From Collybiopsis luxurians FD-317 M1 (taxonomy: Eukaryota; Basidiomycota; Agaricomycetes; Agaricales; Omphalotaceae), in the NCBI GenBank assembly GCA_000827265.1, contig KN834786.1, positions 20,513 to 84,512 of the forward strand: a stretch of 64,000 nucleotides of DNA, read 5' to 3'. This document shows positions 11,916 to 22,661 of this stretch, in pieces (the first letter of the stretch is position 1; the number at the start of each line of letters is the position of its first letter). The notes under the pieces are model-generated. The model was not told where the DNA came from and did no database searches. It saw only the letters and a list, made by a program, of their open reading frames with translations. Position numbers and translations under genes: made by a program.

Positions 11916-13898
11916 CTAACCTCTCACCCTATCAATCTGTCTCGCCGCCTTCGTACCAGGTATGGGCGTATACGACGCATCGTATCTCGCTTTCCTCACC
12001 ATCTTCTTCCTCTCCGTGCTTGCACGAGTGCCCGCTATAGGTATCATATCAGAAACGCTCGTCTCGGAAACAGCCACCGAAGGCTGTCGATTCTTGGGCG
12101 GCCTCCCACGTCCACGTTTGGGTGTAGCGGGATCCCGAGTCTGCTCGCGAGCCTTAGCGATCATCTCCCGGAGCTGTCTGTCGTCTTCCGACTCGGACTC
12201 TGAGTGGTCTTCGTCGTTAAGCTCATTCCCCTGGGTTCCTTTCCGTTGCCGCCGCTCCTGAGACTCCGAGTCAGAGAACAAAGAACTGTGTCTGCGCAGC
12301 TCTGTGTCCGCCGCAGCCTCCGCCTCGGCTTCTTGCGAGGTTTCTCGAAGCGATGACAGGGGTTGGGAAGCGAGCACGCCCCGATTTGCAGGTGCTTTGC
12401 CTTTCCTGCGTGATGACGAGGGTACAGGTGCAGGCTCAGGATCCAGTGCAGCTGACCGCGAGCGAGCACGAGCCCGCGTGTTAGGGCCAGGAGCAGGAGC
12501 AGCGGTGGTAGTAGGGTCCACCGATCCAGACCTAGAACGTGCGCGATGGCGTGTATCACGAGACGGAGGAAGAGGGTTTTCTGCTGACGTCGAAGGGGGT
12601 TCAGATTCAGGCATTGGGCCTCGTCTAGGTCGCCGAAACACAGTGTTTGCTTGCACTTCCTCGAGAATGGCAGGGGACCCCGTCTCTCTTATTCCTTCCA
12701 TAATCTGGTCGTCTTGTGAAAGTTCTTCAGGCATTGGACTGACGCCTGCTGGTATAGGAGATTTCGAATGTTCGACTGGAACTATGTCGACCAGGGTCTG
12801 AGAAGGACCAGACTCTTTTGAAGGTACAGGTCGGTCAGAATGTGAGCGTGGTCGCTTACGGGGACGAGGTTTAGGCTTTGGACGACGAGGTGAAGTGGCC
12901 TCTGGTTGTTTCTCTTCCACCTGAGCCTCGTCTTCCGTCTTAACAGCTCGCCTTTTCCCTTTTCGTTTAGCCGGAGTATTACTAGTTTGATCTTGGGACG
13001 TCTGTTCGATCAAGAGTGTCTCAGCTTCATCTGCCATAATATCCATTTCTTCGCCGTCATCTGGACCTATATCTTTCTCAGAGTCTTTAGCCCACAAACG
13101 GTCTCGGTAGTAAGCGGCTTTTGGATTCGGCCCCATCTCTGCAACAATATCGTCGATTCGAGTGTCCAGTTCAGCTTGATTCTTTTTATAATGCTCGCGC
13201 CAGCTCTGCGCAGTATGCCGGGTAACCCAACTATAAGTCGGGGGCATATAGTTAGACTGTAAAAATGATGAGAACGTGAAGAACGTGAAGAGTTTTGGAT
13301 CGTACAAGCTTCATCATCTCTTTGTAAATATTGTGGCCGAGACGACCACCACGATCAGGAAGTATAGTCGCCAGGTACTTGCAGAGATTTTCCTTATCCT
13401 CGGAGGTGAAGGGAGTTCTTCTGCAGGCGAATTATGGATTCAATATTCAGTTTGTAAAACCAAGCAGCGATGGACATACCCAGAGCCAGGAGGAAGTCCA
13501 GGCTTTGCCTTCTTAGGCGGAAAGTCCAGAAATAGAAATCCACGATCTATACAGTCCCGAACAAAGCTCATTTCCTTTACCCATATTTTATTCTTCTGCG
13601 GGTCAGGATGACGGTCATAGGCCGACTGAAACAGGCCTTGATTAATATTGGGGCGACTGGGATTTATCAAGATGATGTCAGCTCCTTCATCACTTTCCAG
13701 AACGTCGCCACCGTGCTCCTGAAAGAATGCGATGAGTTTAACTGAGCGTTGATTGAAGTCGGAACAACATGCCCAGATAGTTTCAACCAAAGCCTTGATT
13801 GCACCGGGTGCACGTATTGAGGTGTGAAGAACAAATTTAACGGGTTCACCGTCCCTTGTGAATATGAGTTGTTCTGAATCTGAATTGTCAGCGTCCAT
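11916..13898 (-). CDS. RAP1: Telomere protein Rap1 homologue
   Basis: Exons 13480..13898, 13306..13420 and 11916..13256 encode 624 residues. The N-terminal ~135 residues look like a BRCT domain (LIFTRDGEPVKFVLHTS, GGDVLESDEGADIILINP, FVRDCIDRGFLFLD). A Rap1-type Myb domain follows (RTPFTSEDKENLCKYLA, then YSWVTRHTAQSWREHYKK). The remaining ~400 residues are disordered, with acidic and Arg/Pro/Ser-rich tracts and AT-hook-like KRGRGRPPKNR. Rap1 caps telomeres, in fission yeast and animals through binding of a TRF-type protein. The tail ends GTKAARQIDRVRG. No typical C-terminal RCT module was obvious by eye. The long plus-strand frames here are shadows. Confidence 0.82.
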
Positions 13899-14086
13899 GG
13901 ATGATGGAAGCGTGAAACCAAGGAGTAAAGAGTGAGTCAACCCTCGCGGTCAGTTTGGCACGTGCATTCCCGTTTTAGGAAATAAATTCGGCCCGCGGCA
14001 TTCACTCGTGTATACATACTACGCTTTTACTACGCATCGGTTTGCATTGAGTTCTTCCGGTACTAGGCTTTTTGCTTAGTACCACC

Positions 14087-16108
14087 ATGTCGACCATGGA
14101 TTTGCAAGAAGAATCTTTGGCAGCAAACCATTCGGTATCCGAGTCGACCCCGCTGCTTCAAATTTCCTCTCCTGTGGAAGATTCAACTTATCCGTGGTAC
14201 TCCCCCAAGAGATATCATTCTCCGGCCATTTGTCTTATCCCGGTCGTACTCATCGCACGTCTAGCGGCTTCCATTCCGGCTTCGACCACTGTTTACGTTG
14301 TTCAGCAAAATGTTTGCAGACTCTATTATACTTTGCATGATCCCGATCGCATACCTCCAGAGGGTCCAATGCCAGACGAGTTATGTGACGCCCCAGGCGT
14401 CCAACAACAGTTCAGCGCCTTCATCGCATCAATTGGTGCCTTGAACGGATTCGCATGTAAGTGGGATAACGTATCGCTTGCGGTCCTTTTTCACCGAGTC
14501 TCATCCCGCAGGTGTTATCGGCTACAGCGCACTTAGCCATTTCTCCTCCAGATACGGTCGTAAACCAGCTATTATCCTTATCCTCGCTCTTGGTCTTTTC
14601 TCCAATCTTTGCTTACTATTGTCAACATGGCATCGGGTGAATGAGATTTGGGAAATTGTACTACTCGTACTATGGATACTCTGCGATGCTTTTGCTAGCA
14701 TACACATGATGGGCTTTCTCTCTACAACATATGTTGTAGACATTGTCGATCCAGATAATCGGTATTTTTTTGTGTCTTCGTATCAATTGAAGCTGCTACT
14801 CAACAAATGTTTGCTAGATCTTCTCTTCTGAGTACTGTATACGGATGGGGCCTTCTTGGTATGTTCGATTCAACCACATTCAGCTATGCTCTTTCCTGAT
14901 CTTTCCTCAGGCGGCGCGATAGCTTTTGGTCTCGGTGGGGTGATAACCACCAAGACTCACAACGTCCTACCCGTGTTCCGTTCAGCAGCAATACTCAATG
15001 CTCTCAATCTCCTCTTTACCTGTTTCTTTCTGCCAGAGTCATTTCCAAAGGAAAAAAGAGATGAACTGCGCCGTCGTGCTTCTGAGGAAACACAATACCA
15101 CCGTAAAGGCTCTATTCGACAGCTTGTCTCTAAACTGGGTGCAGCATTTGCACCTATGAAAATGCTCAAACCTGTTTATAATGAGCAGACGGGCCGACGT
15201 AACTGGCGACTTGTATGGTGTGCTCTATATATCCTTCTGGTAGAGATTGGAGGAAACTATACGCCGACCGCAGCAGTAATCTACTTGACTGCTAGATTTA
15301 ATTATAAAGCTGATGACGTGCCGGCGTTACCTTTCTTATCGTCTTCCACTCAAACTGACAGTTCTCCCTTAGATTGGATTTCTCCTTGGATTTCTCTGCA
15401 TAACCTACACCCTCACAAGCACTATACTCGTACCTGCAATAATTCGTGCACTTCGTCCTCTTTACAGACGAAAAGCCCCCGGAAACAATGATGCCGAAGG
15501 CCATGACATGGGCACTGACCAACTCGAAATTCATATCTCCGTGATATCCTGGATTGCAGAGATAGTCGGTTTTCTCCTCCTCAGCTACATGACAACGAAG
15601 ACTGGGCATTATGCTGGTATGAATAGCATTTCTTTCCCCACTTTGCCACGTATAACGGTCTATGCAGCTGCGTTGATAACGGCTTTGGGTGCGGGAAGAG
15701 CGCCGCTGTTCCGGAGCATCGTTGCCGCTTCCGTAGAACCACTGAAGCAAGGTATAGAAATTCATTATTGTGATTATCTTTTACTGAGCCCTCTCCAGGC
15801 GAAACTATTGCGGCTGTCGAAATGGTGGCAAGCGTTGGCGTGCTGATCTCCCCGATGTATATGGGCGCTGTTCTTTCTGCGTGAGTTTTGCCCCTGCCGC
15901 GGTTGTTGATCAGGATGCTGATGACTCCAAAGCTCGATCTCAACCATGCCTTCTCTAGTCTTCTATTTGAATGGGGTGGGTACCTTCTAAATCGCTTCTT
16001 TTCTAACTGCTCACCTACGTTTCGTAGCTGATCGTCCTTATGGGCACATCCGTGCTCTTCCTAATCAAAGATTCTGATAGATATCAGGCGCCTAACGCTG
16101 GCCGATAG
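14087..16108 (+). CDS. Major facilitator superfamily transporter
   Basis: The start at 14087 has a good context (ACCACCATG). The first exon (14087..14456) has a cytosolic tail, then a membrane segment (AICLIPVVLIARLAASIPAS). The next exon has the MFS loop 2-3 signature region SHFSSRYGRKPAII and more membrane helices. Later exons give GGAIAFGLGGVIT, FLPESFPKEKR and further helices, ending near LIVLMGTSVLFLIKD with a stop at 16108. The layout resembles the TetA/SLC46-like group of fungal MFS proteins (about 12 helices), but the substrate is not predictable. At least six introns; several internal donors were not fixed. Divergent from RAP1 (188 bp between starts). Confidence 0.8.
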
Positions 16109-16418
16109 ACTTTAACGGCTCAACAACGCCTAATTTGCAGCTCTATACACGAATGAGTCGTTCCTTCTCACGTCCTTCCTTGTGTTTTTCAAGAACTCTA
16201 GAACTCTGCACACGGACGAGTTTCGCTTCCCAAGCCTTCAACCTTTCAACACGATCAACACGTCGTGTTAGATGATTGTGCTTACTTGCTACATACAGTA
16301 CACTCGTCAAACGTGCTCAATGCCTCGAACCGATGGCAATTTGAGCGCATCCGAAGTGCATTAGAATAGGTTTATACATAGTATAAAGAGTACAGCTAAT
16401 CCAAGCATTTGACATGCA
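16109..16418 (+). promoter_or_regulatory. Promoter region with TATA-like box
   Basis: A TATAAAG lies at about 16382-16388, some 31-37 bp before the next ATG at 16419. The spacing is short if that ATG is used. An in-frame ATG at 16446 would give a more usual distance. Confidence 0.4.
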
Positions 16419-17426
16419 ATGTGCGATCATAGTCCTGACCCCCCTATGGCGTTCCTTTCACTGGCACGCGAATTGCGCGATGAGATTTACGACGCGTTGC
16501 TCTTCGCCGTCATTGCTGATCCTCTTCCGTCGATTCCGCCACATCTCATAGATACCGAAGAATGGTACTGGCGGCCGGTGGGCAAGATCGAATGGAAATG
16601 GCGTCTTCCTCCTTATAGAGGCTCGTGCTACGGGCTCATGTATTCCTGCAGACAAATTTACACGGAGATTCTCCAATCCATCGAAAGACACGGAGGACTT
16701 TCCTTTGAGCTCAATCTGGCTGCTGTAGGGATTCCACAGGCTGAAGGCTCGGACTATATCGGTGGAGAGGAACTCTGGCCGACGTGGGTCGTCTTTCCCC
16801 TTTGCACCTATCCGAAACTGCAAACCATGACCGGCAGCGATTCATCGTCCCGAGCGATGTGCAAGCACTTACACGTTTCGTTCAAGGTGCAGTCGGAGGG
16901 GCCATTCCGATGGCAGGGTAACGCCGGCCTTTCTCGGATAACCCGAAATCTATTTACGATGCTGGCGCGATTTCTGCTGTACGGTCCCTTGGGCTTGCAT
17001 CGGGACTTGGATTCTGGCCCGGAGTGGAACATAGGTAGCCTGTCTGTGGACATTACAGGCGCAGGAACTACTTTCTTAGACCCTCTCGATGGAAAGAAAC
17101 TGTGTACAGTGCCAGTTGAGGTGATTAAAGATGTTGAATGTCATCTTTCGAACTGGATAGATACCCTCTGCTGCAGTGGAGCGCTATCAGATCGAGTAGG
17201 GGCAGCTAAGCTCGCAGTAAACCGCGAGGTTAAACGCGAATGGTCGATTGAAAAGGGGAAATCTCAGCCAGCTGGGAGTAAGGGGGATTGGGCGCTGTAT
17301 GGATGGGTCATCAACAGAAAAGACATCCAGGTCAAATCGAGCCGTGTCTCTCGAACACTACTTGATACGAGCCATTCTACTACTCCAAGGCGATACCGAA
17401 GTAAATTTTGCTGTATTCTACAATGA
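16419..17426 (+). CDS. F-box-like/2EXR-like hypothetical protein
   Basis: A single open frame of 335 residues without evident introns. Near the N-terminus it has FLSLARELRDEIYDALL, the helix seen at the start of many fungal F-box-like proteins, then CYGLMYSCRQIYTEI, a common second element (SCRQIYxE). The rest is unrecognised. The start could be Met10 (MAFLSLARELRDEIY), which is better placed relative to the TATA-like box. A role as a substrate adaptor is family inference only. Its stop lies 55 bp from the convergent kinase stop. Confidence 0.65.
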   Translation: MCDHSPDPPMAFLSLARELRDEIYDALLFAVIADPLPSIPPHLIDTEEWYWRPVGKIEWKWRLPPYRGSCYGLMYSCRQIYTEILQSIERHGGLSFELNLAAVGIPQAEGSDYIGGEELWPTWVVFPLCTYPKLQTMTGSDSSSRAMCKHLHVSFKVQSEGPFRWQGNAGLSRITRNLFTMLARFLLYGPLGLHRDLDSGPEWNIGSLSVDITGAGTTFLDPLDGKKLCTVPVEVIKDVECHLSNWIDTLCCSGALSDRVGAAKLAVNREVKREWSIEKGKSQPAGSKGDWALYGWVINRKDIQVKSSRVSRTLLDTSHSTTPRRYRSKFCCILQ

Positions 17427-17481
17427 TAAACTATTGAACGTAGGATATACCGGATTCTACCAATGAAAGACAAAAAAATCT

Positions 17482-19013
17482 CTACAGGTCCCTCCATTTG
17501 AATCGCGGGTCGTATCTGAGCTCTAATGGAGGTTGCTCTATCTCTAAACCAGGAACATGTTTCTGTTCGGGCAGTCTCACGTCATGCCATCTATCTGCAT
17601 GTCCATGATACGTCTTTTTGTACGGAGACTGTACAGGATTGAGTACAGCGAATCGGGCTAAGAACAACAAGAGATACGTACCAAATACTGTCTAGACTGA
17701 ATCTTGGCCCAATCGATACCCATGAACCACGGATGGCTCATAATCTCCTGAACACCATATGTCCCGAGGCGTTCCAACGGGTCCACAGCAAGGAGAGACG
17801 CGACCAGCGCCTTGACCGTCTTCCCAACGCGAAGGTCATCTGGCCAAATGATCTTTCCCCTTTTGATCATCGCTGCCAGTCTGTTTTCGTTGGCAGAATA
17901 GTATGGGTATTTTCGAACGAGCATTTCGTATAGGATCACCCCCGATGCGTACCAGTCGATGCTGGGACCGAGATATTCATCCTTGACCAAGGATGTATAT
18001 TCCTCCGGAGCGTTGTAGAGGGACGTTCCGACTTGAGCCCAATCGAAGTTCACGTGGGGAGAAGCCAGCCTAAAGCCTTCCTCCGCTTTCTCCAAGCGAG
18101 GAAAATCGTTTCGCATCCTTCTGGCTTCGCCGAAATCTCCAATGACAGGATAGCCACCGGGGCCTAGAAAAACGTTCTCGGGCTTCATGTCACGATGGAG
18201 GATACCTGAATCATGGAGGAAAGCAAGGCCGGCGACGATTCCGCAGTAAAAGAACCGTGCGATGTGCGGCTCCAGGCGGTCTTTGAGGATGATGTGGCGG
18301 AGGGAGTTTTGAGGGCAAAACTCGAGTGCGTAGAAGAGGTTTGATTCGTCTACAAAAGTACCGATAAGACCACAGACGAATGGGTTCCATGGAAGCTCGG
18401 TCAGAATGGAACGCTCGATTTGCTTCTTATAGGGTTCGTCTGGATTCTGTACGGGGTGGTCCTCAAGATGAATGCCGACTGTTCATAAGGCGGAATCATA
18501 CCGTATCGAAGTCGCGGAGAAACTTCTTTTCCATAATCTTGACTGCGAAGACGGTCCCGGGCCGGTCCAGCGGGTGGGAGTTTCGCCTGGTCTTTGCATA
18601 CACGACGAAACCAGAGACACCGTAACCTAGTAGGGTTAGTTGAGGAGAGGGGATTCAAGACTCGGGCACACCTACCTAGTGACCGGTGAGCCTTTAGATC
18701 TGCAAGTGTCAGTGGCGGTGGTCTAGGGTCCTGGGGTATCAAATTTGCTGGGGGTTTTTGCAAGTACTTTGGCGACAAATGAGCCTCAGGATGAAATATG
18801 CAGATCGTGATATACCTCTGGCTTTCCTAGATGTAGATACAATTTTCGGTATTGCTTTCCATGTTTCCAGCTTGATTCTTCGCGAAAATGCGGACAACTT
18901 TTCAACTGAATTATCTGTGGACCATTGGGATCTTCTCTAATCCGGATTTTGCGATACGGGTCATTGGCCTCACGTTGGCGGGACAGAGACGAGGAGGTTC
19001 GAGCAGCAGGCAT
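17482..19013 (-). CDS. Serine/threonine protein kinase, AGC-like
   Basis: Exons 18816..19013, 18676..18766, 18502..18626, 17682..18446 and 17482..17628 give 441 residues, all in phase. Kinase motifs: glycine loop GYGVSGFVVYA, VFAVKIMEKKFL (ATP lysine), ILHRDMKPENVFL (catalytic loop), VIGDFGEA (metal-binding DFG), VGTSLYNAPEEY (APE), SIDWYASGVILYEML and DPLERLGTYGVQEIMSHPWF. The last phrase plus the short C-terminal extension are AGC-like. No classical FxxF hydrophobic motif was seen. The N-terminal ~85 residues (Arg-rich, IRIREDPNGPQI) match nothing I recognise. All catalytic residues appear present. Confidence 0.85.
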
Positions 19014-19686
19014 CGTGAAGGAAGAGCGAGACAGTGAATGTAGATTTGGAGTGGCAATGGCATTATTTTATGCTGGTCGTTGCGCTTTGGCCAGGACAAA
19101 GGGCCAAAGGAATTTTTGGTAATCAAAGGTCCAAGTACTTTTTCATCAATGCCCATTGTTCGACATAGTTAGAAATGCTTTGTGCTGGTAAAGAGCGGCC
19201 CGTCTAGCCACTCTGAAAGATGTTAAGCATGCAACCTATCCTGATGATCTATCAAAACTTGAGAAGGATCAGTTCTCGACGACGACATCAATCCCGACGT
19301 TGGCCTGTGTTTCCGGTTGCTCCTTGCAGCCACTTTGAGCCATCAGGCTGAAGCATGGAATGTCAAGGTAGGTGGGCAATACAGGGTTCCATAATCAATT
19401 GATTGACGCAGGTTGACACACTGAACGCCCAGCGAAAAGACAATAAAGGTCGGGAGGTGATCAAATTCCGTCGCTTTAACAATTGGAGGCGAATCTAGTA
19501 GCGTATCAGGGTATACTAATTAAGCCCAGATTCCGGGTTCAAACATTCCATTCTCGGCGTTCCACTCGTCGATACAATAGTAAGTTATAAAAGAGACGGT
19601 TGGTTCCAGTCCTACCCCATCTCCTTCCACGGGTCTGGTCTACCCTTTCTGCTCCAGATTCCCGCTACGGACTTGTTCATATCATT
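19014..19686 (+). promoter_or_regulatory. Divergent upstream region with TATA box for the BTB-like gene
   Basis: No gene is seen in this 673-bp stretch. A clear TATAAAAG lies at about 19586-19593, roughly 100 bp before the ATG at 19687. The left part should carry the kinase promoter. Confidence 0.5.
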
Positions 19687-20811
19687 ATGCCTTCGACTCT
19701 CTGTAGACCCTTTCCTCCCGCTTCGTTGGCTGGTGTCCCCTTTGAATATATACTCGATCAGCTTCATAATCTTGCCCCGTCCTATTGGAACAACTCTACC
19801 AATTCAGATTGTACCATAGGTACGTCCCTAGTCATCAGATATTCATTCAAAATTACTAAATCTATGCAGTTATTCCAGTTCCACATCTTTCTCGTCATGT
19901 CCGTCTACCAGTTCGGCCATCTTATAATCCATCCGGTCGCAGAGCGACAGAACCCAATACCTTAGCCCTGTTACCTCGCATTACTCTTAAAGTATGTCTT
20001 GCCAAGTATCATCTCACTCCTCTATTCTAAGCAACATCAGATGCACAGTGATTACCTATCCGCTCATTCTAGTTTCCTCAGATCCCTATTCAGCGGTGCT
20101 TCTCCCTTTGACCTCATCAATACTTCCTCCAGTATCCGTCCCACCCCAAACTCTCCTTTGCGCACCTCCTCGGGCCGTTTCACAATCCCCTTTGACCGCC
20201 TACCCCGCCTCTTGAATTCTTCCCCCGATCACCCAGTCTTATTTCTTCCCGTCCCCGACCCTTCCTCCATTCATTTCCTCTTCCATTGGATGTACTTTGG
20301 CGAGCTGGATTACATCCGAGATGCCCTCCGGGATGGGATCATCCACTGGGAGGGTATCGCTCGCAACGTCGAATATCTCGGTCTCACAGACGACATCAAG
20401 ATCTTCCTCGGGAACTGGTACGTCCGCTGGATCCACCCCACCCATCATCACCGCTCCTGCAGCGCCGACGTTCGGTCTTCTTCCTTCCATACGCCGTCCG
20501 ATACGGAATACGAGTCGGATCTAGACTCGGACTCGGATTTGGATTCGGATTCGGAAGTGGATATGAAATCTTCGTCCAATCGCGATTCTATTGGTAGCGA
20601 TGCTACGCTCGTAGCTCCAGAGAGCGATCTCAAGATGGACATCGACGACACTCCCGCTTCTGAGCTTGAAGAGGGAAAGCGGGGCAGAGACCGAGCTATA
20701 CGGGGTCTCTCATGGACCTTGCAGTACGCAGACAAGTTTCCCGATGCCTCTCCTACTGACATCGTCAGTCGCGAGGACTCTCCTGTTCCTCCTCATTACA
20801 TTGCATCTTAA
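19687..20811 (+). CDS. BTB-like protein, possibly Clp1 (clampless)-like
   Basis: Exons 19687..19819, 19870..19991 and 20041..20811 give 341 residues. The third exon begins MHSDYLSAHSSFLRSLFSG, a BTB-like arrangement (residue inspection, then a segment excluded from the substrate pocket), and continues with VLFLPVPDPSSIHFLFHWMY and WEGIARNVEYLGL. The tail is acidic with alternating Ser/Asp (ESDLDSDSDLDSDS). This layout is seen in an Agaricomycete protein group I associate with Clp1, a developmental regulator in mushrooms. That assignment is from memory and uncertain. The TTG-led longer frame starting near 19999 reads through the second intron and is not the gene start. Confidence 0.65.
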
Positions 20812-22661
20812 AAGGGAAAAGATGCAAACACTTGCGTTTTCGTTTTCGTTCGCTTTCTTCATCCCCCTAATCCTTTGTCGTCACATTGGACCTTTGTGGC
20901 TTATCATTATTCGTTTTCCTTCAACCAAGTTGTTTCGCTATTTACTTTGACTACTTATATTCCGCTCCGTATGGATCTCTCTCATGATTCATACGAGTTT
21001 TGTTGTATTGTCGCTGTTGAAGTTGGGATATTTCTACACTACTACTTCCAGCTTATTCGCTTTACCGACACCTTCGTTTTCCTGTGCTTCTGTTCAACGT
21101 CTCGCGGATCGCTGCTTATGACATTGACGTCCCTAGTTAAACCATGTACCAAGTATCGCAAGTATACTCACGACGGAGAGCTAAAAGCAAATGTATATTA
21201 TACAGCCATCTCGGGATTGACTCGCTAGTGCCCCACTGGGCTGGCACTAAAATCGGGACCGGGGGTTCAACGAACCGTTGGGAAGGAGCTTTGCGCTTAG
21301 CGCTTAGCCTCAACCTATGTATGCGGGTGGTGTTGACCTTTAGCACCATTCTTGGACCTGTTTCGAATCGCACGCCCCAGTCGGCCAGTCATTGTTGCAG
21401 GGATACCCGGGTAAAGACAAAGACAAAGAGCACACGGGGGTATGTGAAACGCGCAGGTAGAGTCCCCAAGTACACCACTACTGGTAACAATGGCTAGCAC
21501 TTCTAATGTCCCAAAATAGAAATAGAAATGTGTAGGTATAGATATCCACGAACCACAAAGACAAAAAGGAGTTCATTATTCAAGGTAGGTTTAAGAACTT
21601 GTTAAAATGACAAAAAGGAAGCGCCCGTGGAGGAGCTGAAAATTCAAAATATGCGCCAAGTCGGAATGTCGGTTTAGTGGATACGTGGAGAACAAAAAGA
21701 AAGAACCTTCGTAAGAGATTACATAGGACCCGAACATGCTATTTACACGAGTATGGAATGGTATGCAGTTGTGAGGACTATAGTAGGAGCGTGGTTCTTG
21801 CGAGGGTAGGGCTGCATTAGATTGCATTGCGCTTTTTTTTTTTAATTGTTGCAGAAGCTCATCTGACGATTCTACAGCTCTCAAGAACGTAAGTGCGCCA
21901 TTTGTTTTGTACAAAGTGAAATGCTTGCGGGTCGTAGAATCTACCTGTAATTGGAAACTCTGTGGTCTAGTGGACGAATGTGTTTGAACTATGAGGTCCG
22001 GTCATCCGAGAAACATGGACTGCGACAATAGGCAGAGAGCATTTATTGACCCCATGACATCTTCCGAGCCTTCCGTCCATGAAAAGTCGATACGCGTAGC
22101 CTCACCTAAACGCGCATAACGCCAAGCCTTAGTCACATAGCACGCTCGATGCTCAAACGCGTAATCACGTGGTTGACCTGGTACGCGGCCGCGGGTCCTC
22201 GAGTGCTCTGTTAGACATTAGAGTACGTATCGTAAACACTGACTGTACTGTATAATACTAGAAGGCGGGTCCTTTAAGCTTCACGCAGAATAACAATAAC
22301 AAAAGATTCCGTCCAAAATCACGTATGTAAATGCCTCGTCAAATTTTGATATCAAGAAAGAGAGCAAAACAATATTCAACATAACCTTGGCGTGCCAATC
22401 GCCAATGCACGCGACCTTCCATAGATTTTCCGCCATGACAGCTCGTAAGACGGAGGGCAAAAGGGAAGGTTAATGCGATCTGGAAACCCGTAGAGTGATC
22501 AGTGTCTGATCCGATGGATCGCTGGGATTGGCATAAAAGTACCCTACAGATAACGCCAGGGAGTCCATAATAGAACTCCAATGGTGGAAGAGGATACCTG
22601 CGTCGTGCTCTATTTCACCAAGCAACGTTTCAAACTACCACACAACACCACCACCTCACTA
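20812..22661. other. Gene-poor 1.85-kb interval
   Basis: I see no coding region I can support. Open frames are under 120 codons, lack motifs and overlap on both strands. A poly-T run occurs near 21834. No tRNA cloverleaf was recognised. The left side is 3' flank of the BTB-like gene and the right side 3' flank of the apyrase gene, so both neighbouring genes end toward it. Confidence 0.45.

Noticed and set aside
11962..12801. Plus-strand frames over the Rap1 tail
   Set aside because: Shadow frames of the low-complexity C-terminal part of Rap1; no start context or motif.
21591..21914. Minus-strand frame with a poly-T-derived Lys run
   Set aside because: Short, low complexity and without conserved features; likely non-coding.
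20812..22661. Search for tRNA genes in the large gene-poor interval
   Set aside because: No convincing A/B boxes or cloverleaf pairing were found by eye.
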